DNA from: Lacinutrix venerupis
GTDB taxonomy: Bacteria; Bacteroidota; Bacteroidia; Flavobacteriales; Flavobacteriaceae
NCBI RefSeq assembly: GCF_003663945.1
Contig: NZ_RCCH01000003.1
Location: 330,542-394,541, forward strand
Reading direction: 5' to 3'
Length of the DNA: 64,000 nt
Shown in pieces: positions 1 to 8,751 of the stretch. The number at the start of each line of letters is the position of its first letter. Position 1 is the stretch's first letter. The notes under the pieces are model-generated. The model had not been told where the DNA came from. It saw nothing but the letters and a program-made list of their open reading frames with translations, and did no database searches. A program made the translations under genes and the position numbers.

Positions 1-2067
1 CGCAATTAATAAGCAAACGCCAGTAATAGCTAACGGAAAAGCGGATGTTTTTATTTTGTTTTTAAGAAAATCAAAAATAGCATATACACTAAAGCCTATC
101 CATATTGCAAATACGTAAAAGGATCCCACTACAGAGTAATCACGTTCACGAGGCTCAAAAGGTCTAACGTTAGTATAAACTTGTATAGCAATACCTGTAA
201 AAAGGAAAAACACAAGCAATACCCAAAAGGTTTTCTTGTCTTTGTTAAATAAGAAGAATAGACCAATAACACCTAAAATTAGTGGTAAGAAAAAGTAAGT
301 GTTTCTTGCTTTATTGTTTTTAACGTCACTAGGTAGGTTGTCTTGAGATTGTCCTAAATGTATTTCGTCTATAAAATCTATACCGCTAATCCAATTTCCG
401 TGGTTGTTATATTCGCCTTGTATATCATCTTGACGTCCAGTAAAATTCCACATAAAATAACGCCAATACATATAGCCTAATTGATATTGTATTAAATAGA
501 TTGTATTGTCAATAAACGAAGGTTTTTCAATATCTAAATATTCTGCACCATATTGTTTTAAAAACCTATGGTAGCCTTCGTAATCTACATTACCTTTAGC
601 AACTTCGCTTTTAAATTGGTTAATAAAAGCAACATCTTTTTGAATTCTTGGACTCATAGCTATATTTAACTTATCACCATAGAGTTCCATAAATTCATCG
701 TATTCTCGTTCTGTAAGTTGGTCTTGCTGATATTTTTCAATAAAAGCTGCTATTTTTTTCTGGGTAAATAAATCTATATTAAAATCATCCTTTATTCTAA
801 AATCTAAAAAACCTGAAAAAAGCATGTAGTTTTCAGCATTTTCACCACTCCACATTCTTGGTAAAATAGCTGCATGATCATAATTGTAATTTTGCAAGGC
901 ATCTTTATAATCGTTAACAATTACATATTTTCCTTGTTCTAAATCTTTTTCATATTTAGGTTTGTCGTCTTTATAGGCATCTTCTTTATTCGCATTTAAA
1001 GGTGCGTATTGGTCTGTAAAAAGAGGTCCATAAAACAAATGTGTTTTTGGGTATTGTTCTAAGTTATAATATGCTAAAAGTTCTCTTGCACTAGAAGGAT
1101 TGTTTTCATTAATTACAACATTAGCATTGGCTCTTATAGGTAACATTAGCCATGATGAAAAACCAATAACAACAAATGTAACGCATAAAATACCTGTATT
1201 AATATGTTTGTAACCTTTGTCTCTAGTGTATTTTAAACTAAAGTAAATAGCAGCTATTAATAAAATACCAGCTATTATAGATCCAGAATTAAAAGGTAAA
1301 CCAACTGTGTTTACAAAGAAAATTTCTAAAACACTAAAGAACCTTAATATGTTAGGAGCTAATAATTTAAAAATGAATAATAGAATTGCAACGGCAACAA
1401 TATTTGCAACTATAAAATTTTTAATAGTAACTGTTTTGTAGTTTTTAAAATAGTAAATAAGTGCAATTGCAGGAATAGTTAGTAGTCCCATAAAGTGAAC
1501 TCCAAAAGATAAACCAATAATAAAAGCAATAAGAATTAACCATCGGTTTCCTCTTGGATTATGCATATCAAAATCCCAACGCAAAGCACAGTAAAATAAA
1601 ATAGCCATTAATAATGTGGCCATAGCATAAACTTCGGTTTCTACAGCATTAAACCAAAAAGAATCTGTAAAGGTAAAAGTTAAACTACCTACTAATGCAC
1701 TTCCTAAAATGGCATAAGCTTTAGCGTTTGTAAGCTCTTCAGACTTTGTTATTTTTTGTAGTAATAATGAAATACTCCAAAACATAAATAAAATAGTAAA
1801 TGCACTAGAAACAGCGCTTAACATATTAAGCATAAGCCCAATATTTTCTGGAGACATGGCAAAGGTAGAGAAAAAGGCACCTAACATTTGAAATAATGGA
1901 GCTCCAGGTGGATGACCAACTTGAAGTTTTGCTGAGGTTAGTATATATTCACCAGCATCCCAGTAGCTTACTGTTGGTTCTACCGTTAAACTATAAGTTA
2001 TTAAAGCAATTAAAAAAGCGAACCATCCTAAAATATTGTTCCATTTTTTAAAGTTTGAAGACGTCAT
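1..2067 (-). CDS. DUF2723 membrane protein, C-terminus cut by window edge
   Basis: The reading frame is open from an ATG at 2067 to the left window edge, giving the first 689 residues. The N-terminus has the WDAGEY and GHPPGAP motifs typical of DUF2723 proteins, a GT-C-like multi-spanning family related to protein O-mannosyltransferases. Many hydrophobic helices follow, then a long hydrophilic region (roughly residues 340-590) and a return to membrane helices at the cut edge. The family is usually near 1,000 residues, so about a third is missing. A role in glycosylation of exported proteins is inferred from the fold and not shown here. It is transcribed away from the tRNA gene. Confidence 0.85.
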   Translation of the reverse strand, partial: MTSSNFKKWNNILGWFAFLIALITYSLTVEPTVSYWDAGEYILTSAKLQVGHPPGAPLFQMLGAFFSTFAMSPENIGLMLNMLSAVSSAFTILFMFWSISLLLQKITKSEELTNAKAYAILGSALVGSLTFTFTDSFWFNAVETEVYAMATLLMAILFYCALRWDFDMHNPRGNRWLILIAFIIGLSFGVHFMGLLTIPAIALIYYFKNYKTVTIKNFIVANIVAVAILLFIFKLLAPNILRFFSVLEIFFVNTVGLPFNSGSIIAGILLIAAIYFSLKYTRDKGYKHINTGILCVTFVVIGFSSWLMLPIRANANVVINENNPSSARELLAYYNLEQYPKTHLFYGPLFTDQYAPLNANKEDAYKDDKPKYEKDLEQGKYVIVNDYKDALQNYNYDHAAILPRMWSGENAENYMLFSGFLDFRIKDDFNIDLFTQKKIAAFIEKYQQDQLTEREYDEFMELYGDKLNIAMSPRIQKDVAFINQFKSEVAKGNVDYEGYHRFLKQYGAEYLDIEKPSFIDNTIYLIQYQLGYMYWRYFMWNFTGRQDDIQGEYNNHGNWISGIDFIDEIHLGQSQDNLPSDVKNNKARNTYFFLPLILGVIGLFFLFNKDKKTFWVLLVFFLFTGIAIQVYTNVRPFEPRERDYSVVGSFYVFAIWIGFSVYAIFDFLKNKIKTSAFPLAITGVCLLIA

Positions 2068-2226
2068 ACACGTAAATTGTTTATTTAATGGCGAATTTAC
2101 TAATAATTATTAAATAGAAATGATAAAATTTTCATAACAGCCTTTAAGTTAAATAGCTCTTTTTTATAGTGATATCCTTAATTTTTATAAAAATTTAAAA
2201 AAAAATATATTTTTTATAGAAAAATG

Positions 2227-2257
2227 TTTGCGCAAATAAAACTTTGTTTTAAATTTG
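2227..2257 (+). promoter_or_regulatory. Bacteroidota-type promoter of tRNA-Gln
   Basis: A TTTG at 2227-2230 and a TAAATTTG at 2250-2257 are separated by 19 bases. This matches the Bacteroidota -33/-7 consensus (TTTG and TAnnTTTG). The expected start site falls a few bases upstream of the tRNA 5' end at 2275. Confidence 0.75.
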
Positions 2258-2274
2258 CAACCTCTTAACGAGAT

Positions 2275-2348
2275 TGGCCCATGGTGTAACTGGCTAACAC
2301 ATCGGTTTTTGGTACCGAAGAGTCTAGGTTCGAAACCTAGTGGGCCAA
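2275..2348 (+). tRNA. tRNA-Gln (anticodon TTG)
   Basis: The sequence folds as a cloverleaf. The 7-bp acceptor stem pairs 2275-2281 with 2341-2347, and the discriminator A is 2348. The anticodon stem TCGGT/ACCGA encloses the loop TTTTGGT, giving anticodon TTG (glutamine). The T arm contains GGTTCGAAACC. The CCA end is not encoded; CAA follows the discriminator. A terminator follows directly. Confidence 0.95.
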
Positions 2349-2353
2349 CAAAA

Positions 2354-2385
2354 AAAATCCTAATACGTATTGTATTAGGATTTTT
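2354..2385. terminator. Bidirectional intrinsic terminator
   Basis: The inverted repeat AATCCTAATAC / GTATTAGGATT is flanked by an A run on the left and a T run on the right. It can therefore stop the tRNA transcript on the + strand and the stress-protein transcript on the - strand. Confidence 0.8.
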
Positions 2386-2435
2386 GCTTTTAATTATTTA
2401 GTGTTAAAAGTCTATTTAAAAAAAGGTTTTATTGT

Positions 2436-3257
2436 TTATATTTTAAAAGTGATAACTGGTCTTTTTGCATGGTTAACTAAATCTTCACTCAAACTACCGT
2501 TTAAAAAATGAGCAATACCTTGTCTTCCGTGTGTGCTTATACCTATAAGATCTGCATTTATTATGTGAGAAAAGTTTAAAATACCTTTTTCTACAGTTTC
2601 ATCATTATAGATATTTGTTGTGTAATTTGTAAAAGTTGTACCAGCAATAAATTCTTGAATTTTAACTTTTGCACGAGCAGTTGTTTTAAAATTTGAGGCA
2701 GTGTTAACCATCAATAAATGAATTTTAGCATCAAAAGCTTCAGCCAATTTAACAGCTTGTTTAAAAGTTTCTCTATTGTCATTTTCAAAATCAGAAGCAA
2801 AAACAAATTCTTCAATATTAAAATTTTTATGCTCATTTTTAATTACTAAAACAGGTCTTTCCGATGTGCGAACAATTTTTTCGGCATTCGATCCAATAAA
2901 CATTTCTTTAAGTCCGCTTGCACCATGAGAACCCATAACTATTAAGTCTATATCATGAGTTTTACATGTTTCTAAAATACCCGTAGAAATATCATGAAAA
3001 TCTACCATTTCTGTAACAGCAACATCTCTTAGGTATTCTTTAGACATAACATCTTCAAATTGTTTGTGTGCTAGTTTCATAAAATAAACAGCTTCAGGTA
3101 AATCTGTTGGAACACCTTCGCCAATACTAGACAAAGGTAGGTCTAGTACATGTAATAAAATAAGCTCGCAATTATGTTTTTTCGAGAGTTGTGCCGCTAC
3201 TTTTATTGCATTTTCTGCTTCTATAGAGAAATCTGTTGGTACAAGAATTTTTTTCAT
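2436..3257 (-). CDS. Universal stress protein, tandem UspA domains
   Basis: This 273-residue cytoplasmic protein has two UspA domains, about residues 1-140 and 147-273. The first begins MKKILVPTDFS and carries the ATP-binding pattern G-x2-G-x9-G-S in the stretch from MGSHG to FIGSN. The second ends with a diverged copy, THGRQGIAHFLNGS. Tandem UspA proteins of this length are common in Bacteroidota and act in stress adaptation, probably by binding nucleotide; the ligand and target are unknown. The ATG at 3257 starts directly on the first beta strand. It is a single gene that converges on the tRNA and shares its terminator. Confidence 0.92.
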   Translation of the reverse strand: MKKILVPTDFSIEAENAIKVAAQLSKKHNCELILLHVLDLPLSSIGEGVPTDLPEAVYFMKLAHKQFEDVMSKEYLRDVAVTEMVDFHDISTGILETCKTHDIDLIVMGSHGASGLKEMFIGSNAEKIVRTSERPVLVIKNEHKNFNIEEFVFASDFENDNRETFKQAVKLAEAFDAKIHLLMVNTASNFKTTARAKVKIQEFIAGTTFTNYTTNIYNDETVEKGILNFSHIINADLIGISTHGRQGIAHFLNGSLSEDLVNHAKRPVITFKI

Positions 3258-3497
3258 AATTAGTAGTGTTTATTATTTATGTGGTATTTAAATTTAATAA
3301 TAAAAACGGACTTTAAAAAATCAATCGCATAATAGTTGTTTAAAATGACTAAAAAGCTAATCTTTTAGGTTGTAAGTAGATACGTTTTTTGTTTAACTAG
3401 CTTTTTTCTATGTATAAAAAAAGCATAATTTGTTGCCTTTTAATAAATAAAAGTCAAAGTCTGCTTTATATTGTTATGAAAATAAATAAAAACTATG

Positions 3498-3505
3498 TAT
3501 ATTTG
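3498..3505 (+). promoter_or_regulatory. -7 element of the rimP-nusA-infB operon
   Basis: TATATTTG matches the Bacteroidota -7 consensus TAnnTTTG. A TTG at 3471-3473 is a weak -33 candidate with a long spacer. The predicted start site near 3512 leaves a leader of about 55 bases that contains the hairpin at 3530-3550. Confidence 0.65.
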
Positions 3506-3529
3506 CATCGTTGTAAGAAAAATGAATGT

Positions 3530-3555
3530 GAGCGGACGAAAAGTCCGCTCTTTTT
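3530..3555 (+). terminator. Leader hairpin with T tract, putative attenuator
   Basis: The arms GAGCGGAC and GTCCGCTC form a perfect 8-bp GC-rich stem around a GAAAA loop. Five T residues follow directly. It looks like an intrinsic terminator but sits between the only visible promoter and the rimP ATG 10 bases further on. It could attenuate the operon or protect the 5' end of the mRNA. Confidence 0.65.
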
Positions 3556-3565
3556 ATACTTAAAA

Positions 3566-4027
3566 ATGTTTAACACTACAGTAAAAGATTTATTGCAAGA
3601 AGCTTTAGCAGAAAGAACCGATTTATTTTTAATCGATTTTACTATTTCTAACGATCAGTCAATTAATATTATAATTGATGGAGATAACGGAGTAAAAGTA
3701 GAAGATTGTATCTTTATAAGTAGAGCCATAGAAAATAATATTGATAGAGAAGAGCATGATTTTTCTTTAGATGTTGCTTCGGCAGGAGCAGCAGCGCCTT
3801 TAACTTTACCAAGACAATTTAAAAAAAATGTAGGTAGAACACTAGAGGTCAAAACAAAAACAGAAAATATTGAAGCAGAATTAATTAGTGCTTCAGACGA
3901 TAGTATAGATTTGAAATGGAAAGCTAGAGAGCCAAAACCAGTAGGAAAAGGTAAAGTAACCGTTCAAAAAGAAAAAACAATAGCTTACAGTGATATTGTA
4001 GAGGCAAAAGTTATGATAAAATTTTAA
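3566..4027 (+). CDS. rimP: Ribosome maturation factor RimP
   Basis: This 153-residue protein assists 30S ribosomal subunit maturation. The N-terminal domain (about 1-80) contains the VEDCIFISRAIE and DFSLDVASAG segments typical of RimP; the C-terminal SH3-like domain follows from about residue 83. The frame is open further upstream to 3410, but the ATG at 3566 gives the normal family length and lies after the promoter and hairpin, so I chose it. It is first in a rimP-nusA-infB operon, the usual bacterial order, with 12 bases to nusA. Confidence 0.93.
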   Translation: MFNTTVKDLLQEALAERTDLFLIDFTISNDQSINIIIDGDNGVKVEDCIFISRAIENNIDREEHDFSLDVASAGAAAPLTLPRQFKKNVGRTLEVKTKTENIEAELISASDDSIDLKWKAREPKPVGKGKVTVQKEKTIAYSDIVEAKVMIKF

Positions 4028-4039
4028 TTTAGTAGAATA

Positions 4040-5272
4040 ATGGAAAATATAGCGTTAATTGAATCATTTTCAGAGTTTAAAGACGATAAATTAATCGATC
4101 GTGTTACGCTAATGGCGATTTTAGAAGATGTATTTAGAAATGCCTTAAAGAAGAAGTTTGGAGATGATGATAATTTTGATATTATTATAAATCCTGATAA
4201 AGGAGATTTAGAAATTTGGAGAAATAGAGTTGTAGTAGCAGATGGAGAAGTAGAAGAACCTAATCAAGAAATTTCTTTATCAGCAGCTAGAAAAATTGAA
4301 CCAGATTTTGAAGTAGGTGAAGATGTATCTCAAGAAGTTAAGCTAATAGATCTTGGACGTCGTGCTATTTTAGCATTACGCCAAAATTTAATTTCTAAAA
4401 TTCACGAACACGATAATACAAATATCTTTAAGCAATTTAAAGAATTAGAAGGCGATTTATATACTGCAGAAGTGCACCATATTCGTCACAGAGCTGTAAT
4501 CTTGTTGGATGATGAAGGAAACGAAATTATTTTACCAAAAGATAAACAAATACCTTCAGATTTTTTCCGAAAAGGAGATAATGTAAGAGGAATTATTGAT
4601 AGTGTAGAGTTAAAAGGAAATAAGCCGGCAATTATTATGTCGCGTACATCTCCTAAATTCTTAGAGAAATTATTTGAATCTGAAATACCAGAAGTATTCG
4701 ATGGTTTAATTACAATTAAAAACGTTGTAAGAATACCTGGAGAAAAAGCAAAAGTAGCTGTAGATTCTTATGACGATAGAATAGATCCTGTTGGAGCTTG
4801 TGTAGGTATGAAAGGTTCTAGAATACACGGTATTGTACGTGAATTAGGAAACGAAAATATAGACGTTATAAACTATACTAATAATTTACAACTATATATA
4901 ACAAGAGCATTAAGTCCAGCACGTGTTACATCAATTAAAATAGATGAAGAAAACAAACGTGCAGAAGCTATATTAAAACCAGAAGAAGTTAGTAAAGCAA
5001 TTGGTCGTGGAGGACATAATATTCGCTTAGCAGGGCAACTAACAGGTTATGAGATAGATGTGTTTAGAGAAGGAGCAGAAGAAGATGTGGAATTAAGAGA
5101 ATTCTCTGATGAGATTGAAGCATGGGTTATAAAAGAATTTAGCAAAGCAGGTTTAGATACAGCAAAAAGTGTATTAGAGCAAGATGTTGCAGATTTAGTA
5201 AAAAGAACAGACTTAGAAGAAGAAACAATATTAGATGTTATAAGAATTCTTAAGGAAGAATTCGAAGATTAA
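4040..5272 (+). CDS. nusA: Transcription termination/antitermination factor NusA
   Basis: This 410-residue protein binds RNA polymerase and nascent RNA and modulates pausing, termination and antitermination. It has the N-terminal polymerase-binding domain (about 1-125), an S1 domain (about 130-200), then two KH domains with the signatures GACVGMKGSRI and IGRGGHNIRLA. It lacks the acidic C-terminal repeats of the E. coli protein, which is normal for this phylum. It lies between rimP and infB and is co-transcribed with them. Confidence 0.97.
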   Translation: MENIALIESFSEFKDDKLIDRVTLMAILEDVFRNALKKKFGDDDNFDIIINPDKGDLEIWRNRVVVADGEVEEPNQEISLSAARKIEPDFEVGEDVSQEVKLIDLGRRAILALRQNLISKIHEHDNTNIFKQFKELEGDLYTAEVHHIRHRAVILLDDEGNEIILPKDKQIPSDFFRKGDNVRGIIDSVELKGNKPAIIMSRTSPKFLEKLFESEIPEVFDGLITIKNVVRIPGEKAKVAVDSYDDRIDPVGACVGMKGSRIHGIVRELGNENIDVINYTNNLQLYITRALSPARVTSIKIDEENKRAEAILKPEEVSKAIGRGGHNIRLAGQLTGYEIDVFREGAEEDVELREFSDEIEAWVIKEFSKAGLDTAKSVLEQDVADLVKRTDLEEETILDVIRILKEEFED

Positions 5273-5307
5273 CATATATTTGAGTAAAATTAAGGTAAAG
5301 GCAATTT

Positions 5308-8082
5308 ATGGCTGAAACGATTAGATTAAATAAAGTACTACGTGAGCTTAACATCTCTTTAGATCGTGCTGTGGAATTTTTAGATTCCAAAGGTGTCGAA
5401 GTAGAGAAGCGTCCAACCACGAAAATTTCTGAAGAAACATATAAAATTCTTTCAGACGAATTCGAGACAGACGCAAGTAAAAAGATGAAATCTCAAGCGG
5501 TTAGTGAAGCTAAGCAGAAAGAAAAGGAAGATTTACGTATTAAACGTGAAAAAGCCATAGAAGCGAAGCAAAAAGAAGAAGAAGCAAAAGCAGCTGCCAA
5601 AGCCAAAGAGGAAGAAGTTGTAAAAGCAACAAAAACGCTTTCTGGCCCTAAAAAGGTTGGTAAAATCGATTTAGATTCTAAAAAGAAGGAAATTAAAGTT
5701 GAAAAACCTGAAGTAAAAGCAGAAACTTCTAAAAAAGAAGAAAAAGCAGAAACTAAACCTTCAGCTAAAGTAGAAGCTAAAAAAGAAACAATTTCTAAGA
5801 AGGAAGAATCTAAAAAGGTTGAGCCTAAAAAATCAGAGCCAAAAGTTGTAGAGCCTAAAACAGTAGAAAAAGTCACTCCAAAAGAGACAACCTCTACAGA
5901 AACTACAACTCCAGAGCCAGAAACTGTTGAAACTCAGTATAAAAAACTTACAGGTCCTAAAATTGCAGGTAAAAAAATAGATTTATCTCAATTTAATAAG
6001 CCAAAGAAAAAGAAAGAACCTGTAAAAAAATCTGACGATTCTAATAAGAAAAAACGCCGTCGTATATCAAAACCAGGAGACAATAAACCTGGATCCGGAG
6101 GAAATAATCGTGGCGGAAATGATAGATTTAAAGGTAAAAAAGGACAAGGCCGTAGAAATATTGTAAAAGCAGAGCCTAGCGAAGAAGATGTAAAAAAACA
6201 AATTAGAGAAACTCTTGAAAAACTTCAAGGAAAATCTAGTAAAGGAAAAGGCGCTAAATATAGAAGAGATAAGAGAGATCAGCATAGAGAACAGACTGAA
6301 ATCGATGAGCAAATCGAAGCAGCAGAAAGCAAAATCCTTAAAGTAACAGAGTTTGTTACAGCAAGTGAAGTTGCAACTATGATGGATGTTAGTGTAACAC
6401 AAATTATCTCAGCCTGTATGTCTTTAGGTATGATGGTTACAATGAATCAGCGTTTAGATGCAGAAACATTATCAATCGTAGCAGAAGAATTTGGGTATAA
6501 AGTAGAATTTGTAACTGCAGACATAGAAGAATCTATTGTTGAAGTAGAAGATAAGCCAGAAGACTTAATAGAGCGTGCGCCAATTGTAACTGTAATGGGT
6601 CACGTAGATCATGGTAAAACATCACTTCTAGATTATATTCGTAAAGAAAATGTAATTGCAGGAGAATCAGGTGGAATTACTCAGCACATTGGAGCCTATG
6701 GAGTACAATTAGAAAATGGTCAAAAAATAGCATTTTTAGATACACCGGGTCACGAAGCCTTTACTGCCATGCGTGCACGTGGTGCTCAAGTAACAGATAT
6801 TGCTATTATTGTAGCGGCTGCAGACGATGATATCATGCCGCAAACAAAAGAAGCTATATCTCATGCACAAGCTGCGGGAGTTCCAATAGTATTTGCTATA
6901 AATAAAATAGATAAGCCAGATGCAAATCCAGAAAATATTAAAAGTGGATTAGCACAAATGAATTTATTAGTAGAAGATTGGGGAGGTAAAATTCAATCTC
7001 ATGATATTTCAGCAAAAGTAGGAACGGGAGTTCAAGAATTATTAGAAAAAGTATTGCTAGAAGCAGAATTATTAGAGCTTAAAGCAAACCCAAATAAACC
7101 AGCAGTTGGTACAGTTGTAGAAGCTTTCCTTGATAAAGGTCGTGGATATGTGTCAACAATATTAGTACAAGCAGGTACCTTAAGAATAGGTGACTACGTT
7201 TTAGCTGGAAAAAATAGTGGTAAAATTAAAGCAATGCACGATGAGCGTGGAAATGATGTTGCCGAAGCCGGACCATCAACACCTGTCTCAATATTAGGGT
7301 TAGATGGAGCACCTCAAGCAGGTGATAAGTTTAATGTCTTTGCAGATGAGCGTGAAGCAAAACAAATTGCAACAAAACGTGCGCAATTACAACGTGAGCA
7401 ATCGGTTAGAACACAACGTCATATTACATTAGACGAGATTGGTCGTCGTATAGCGTTAGGAGATTTCCAAGAGCTTAATATTATACTTAAAGGTGATGTT
7501 GATGGTTCTGTAGAAGCTTTAACAGATTCTTTCCAGAAACTATCTACTGAAGAAATTCATGTAAATATCATTCATAAAGGAGTAGGAGCAATTACAGAGA
7601 GTGATGTGTTGTTAGCAACCGCATCAGATGCGATTATTATTGGGTTTAATGTTCGTCCAGTTGGAAATGCAAGAACAGTTGCAGATACCGAAGAAATCGA
7701 TATCAGAACATACTCTATTATCTACGATGCTATTAATGATCTTAAAGATGCTATGGAAGGTATGTTATCTCCAGAAGTTAAAGAAGAAGTTACAGGTACT
7801 GCAGAAATTAGAGAAATGTTTAAAGTTTCTAAAGTTGGAACTATTGCAGGTTGTATGGTAATGAATGGTAAAATATACAGAAATTCTCAAATCCGTTTAA
7901 TACGTGATGGAGTTGTAGTTTATACAGGTGAATTAGCATCATTAAAACGATTTAAGGATGATGTTAAAGAAGTTGGTAAAGGTTACGACTGTGGTATGCA
8001 AATTAAAAATTACAACGATATTAAAGAAGGCGATGTAATTGAAGCATTCCACGAAGTTGAAGTTAAGAAGAAATTAAAATAA
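5308..8082 (+). CDS. infB: Translation initiation factor IF-2
   Basis: This 924-residue GTPase delivers initiator tRNA to the 30S subunit. The N-terminal 330 residues are a long Lys/Glu/Ala-rich, probably disordered segment that carries two copies of an L(S/T)GPK-x2-GK-IDL-like motif. The G domain has G1 GHVDHGKTS from residue 431, G3 DTPGHEAF and G4 NKIDKPDA. The beta-barrel and C-terminal fMet-tRNA-binding domains follow. It is last in the rimP operon and a strong terminator comes 45 bases later. Confidence 0.98.
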   Translation: MAETIRLNKVLRELNISLDRAVEFLDSKGVEVEKRPTTKISEETYKILSDEFETDASKKMKSQAVSEAKQKEKEDLRIKREKAIEAKQKEEEAKAAAKAKEEEVVKATKTLSGPKKVGKIDLDSKKKEIKVEKPEVKAETSKKEEKAETKPSAKVEAKKETISKKEESKKVEPKKSEPKVVEPKTVEKVTPKETTSTETTTPEPETVETQYKKLTGPKIAGKKIDLSQFNKPKKKKEPVKKSDDSNKKKRRRISKPGDNKPGSGGNNRGGNDRFKGKKGQGRRNIVKAEPSEEDVKKQIRETLEKLQGKSSKGKGAKYRRDKRDQHREQTEIDEQIEAAESKILKVTEFVTASEVATMMDVSVTQIISACMSLGMMVTMNQRLDAETLSIVAEEFGYKVEFVTADIEESIVEVEDKPEDLIERAPIVTVMGHVDHGKTSLLDYIRKENVIAGESGGITQHIGAYGVQLENGQKIAFLDTPGHEAFTAMRARGAQVTDIAIIVAAADDDIMPQTKEAISHAQAAGVPIVFAINKIDKPDANPENIKSGLAQMNLLVEDWGGKIQSHDISAKVGTGVQELLEKVLLEAELLELKANPNKPAVGTVVEAFLDKGRGYVSTILVQAGTLRIGDYVLAGKNSGKIKAMHDERGNDVAEAGPSTPVSILGLDGAPQAGDKFNVFADEREAKQIATKRAQLQREQSVRTQRHITLDEIGRRIALGDFQELNIILKGDVDGSVEALTDSFQKLSTEEIHVNIIHKGVGAITESDVLLATASDAIIIGFNVRPVGNARTVADTEEIDIRTYSIIYDAINDLKDAMEGMLSPEVKEEVTGTAEIREMFKVSKVGTIAGCMVMNGKIYRNSQIRLIRDGVVVYTGELASLKRFKDDVKEVGKGYDCGMQIKNYNDIKEGDVIEAFHEVEVKKKLK

Positions 8083-8126
8083 TTTCTTTTAAAACCCATA
8101 AATAAGAGTGTTTAACTCTATAAATT

Positions 8127-8165
8127 AAAAAAGCCGTTTTCAATAATTGAAAACGGCTTTTACTT
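8127..8165. terminator. Bidirectional terminator between infB and the SPOR gene
   Basis: A near-perfect palindrome with arms AAAAGCCGTTTTCAAT and ATTGAAAACGGCTTTT is bounded by A and T runs on the two sides. It can serve infB from the left and the convergent SPOR gene (stop at 8192) from the right. Confidence 0.9.
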
Positions 8166-8191
8166 TTATCTTAATTTAATAAGTAAGATGT

Positions 8192-8584
8192 TTAATCTTT
8201 TTTCTTAGGTTTAAAAATAAATGCACTAGGAAACTTTTTCTTTATTTTCATTAATGCTTTATCTGCTTCCAATCGTGTTCTAAAACTACCCACCCAAATC
8301 TTATAGTTTGGTGTTTCGTAAACTAATTTTGAAGACCAAGAATTAAAAGAGCTATCAAAACTATTTTCTATGCTTTCTGCACGAGTTCTAGAACCAGAAT
8401 ATATCTGAATTTTGTAACGATTGCTGTCTTCATCTTCTGTATTTATTTGTTTTTTTAACTCTAATAAAGTAGAAATTTCTGGATTTTGATTTATTGTAAC
8501 AGTTCCCTGTTGAGCAAAAATAATACTACTTGAAAGTGTTAATCCTAGAGATAAACATAGGATTTTTAGAGATTTAGTATTCAT
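8192..8584 (-). CDS. Secreted SPOR-domain protein
   Basis: This 130-residue protein has a signal peptide (hydrophobic core residues 8-22, cleavage probably after IIFAQ). The C-terminal half looks like a SPOR domain: a YKIQIYSGSRTRAE strand, then NYKIWVGSFRTRLEADKALMKI. SPOR domains bind denuded glycan strands of peptidoglycan, often at division sites. It stands alone and diverges from the respiratory operon. A -7 element for it is seen at 8604-8611. The exact role is unknown. Confidence 0.8.
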   Translation of the reverse strand: MNTKSLKILCLSLGLTLSSSIIFAQQGTVTINQNPEISTLLELKKQINTEDEDSNRYKIQIYSGSRTRAESIENSFDSSFNSWSSKLVYETPNYKIWVGSFRTRLEADKALMKIKKKFPSAFIFKPKKKD

Positions 8585-8603
8585 ATTTAAAATAAATTTA
8601 ATG

Positions 8604-8611
8604 CAAATGTA
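8604..8611 (-). promoter_or_regulatory. -7 element of the SPOR gene
   Basis: On the minus strand this reads TACATTTG, a match to TAnnTTTG, and it lies 20 bases before the ATG at 8584. No convincing -33 TTTG was seen. Confidence 0.55.
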
Positions 8612-8709
8612 AAAGTATTAAACGAAAGAAAAGCTCTTTTTCTTATTTAGAATTTCTCTAAATTAGAAATTAAGAGTTCTTTAAGATTTCTAAAATGGAC
8701 TTTATATAT

Positions 8710-8717
8710 TACTTTTG
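8710..8717 (+). promoter_or_regulatory. -7 element of the act-cox operon
   Basis: TACTTTTG matches TAnnTTTG and lies 34 bases before the actA ATG at 8752. It is the only good promoter element before the eight-gene respiratory operon, and it supports the upstream of two possible actA starts. Confidence 0.6.
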
Positions 8718-8751
8718 CTAAAGTTTTTTATAACTGTATTTTTAGATATAG

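Larger units (their letters stand above)
3258..3565. other. Intergenic region between usp and rimP
   Basis: This 308-base divergent spacer separates the stress-protein gene from the rimP operon. The frame open upstream of rimP has no good start or conserved protein, so I do not call a gene. The only clear content is the rimP promoter element at 3498-3505 and the hairpin at 3530-3555. Confidence 0.7.

Noticed and set aside
3410..3565. Upstream extension of the rimP frame to 3410
   Set aside because: It would add 52 residues with no family match, and it spans the promoter element and hairpin. The ATG at 3566 gives the normal RimP length.
5493..5876. Open frame on the minus strand inside infB
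   Set aside because: It is a reverse-frame shadow of the Lys/Glu/Ala-rich IF-2 N-terminus, giving a Ser/Phe/Leu-rich product with no start context or family.
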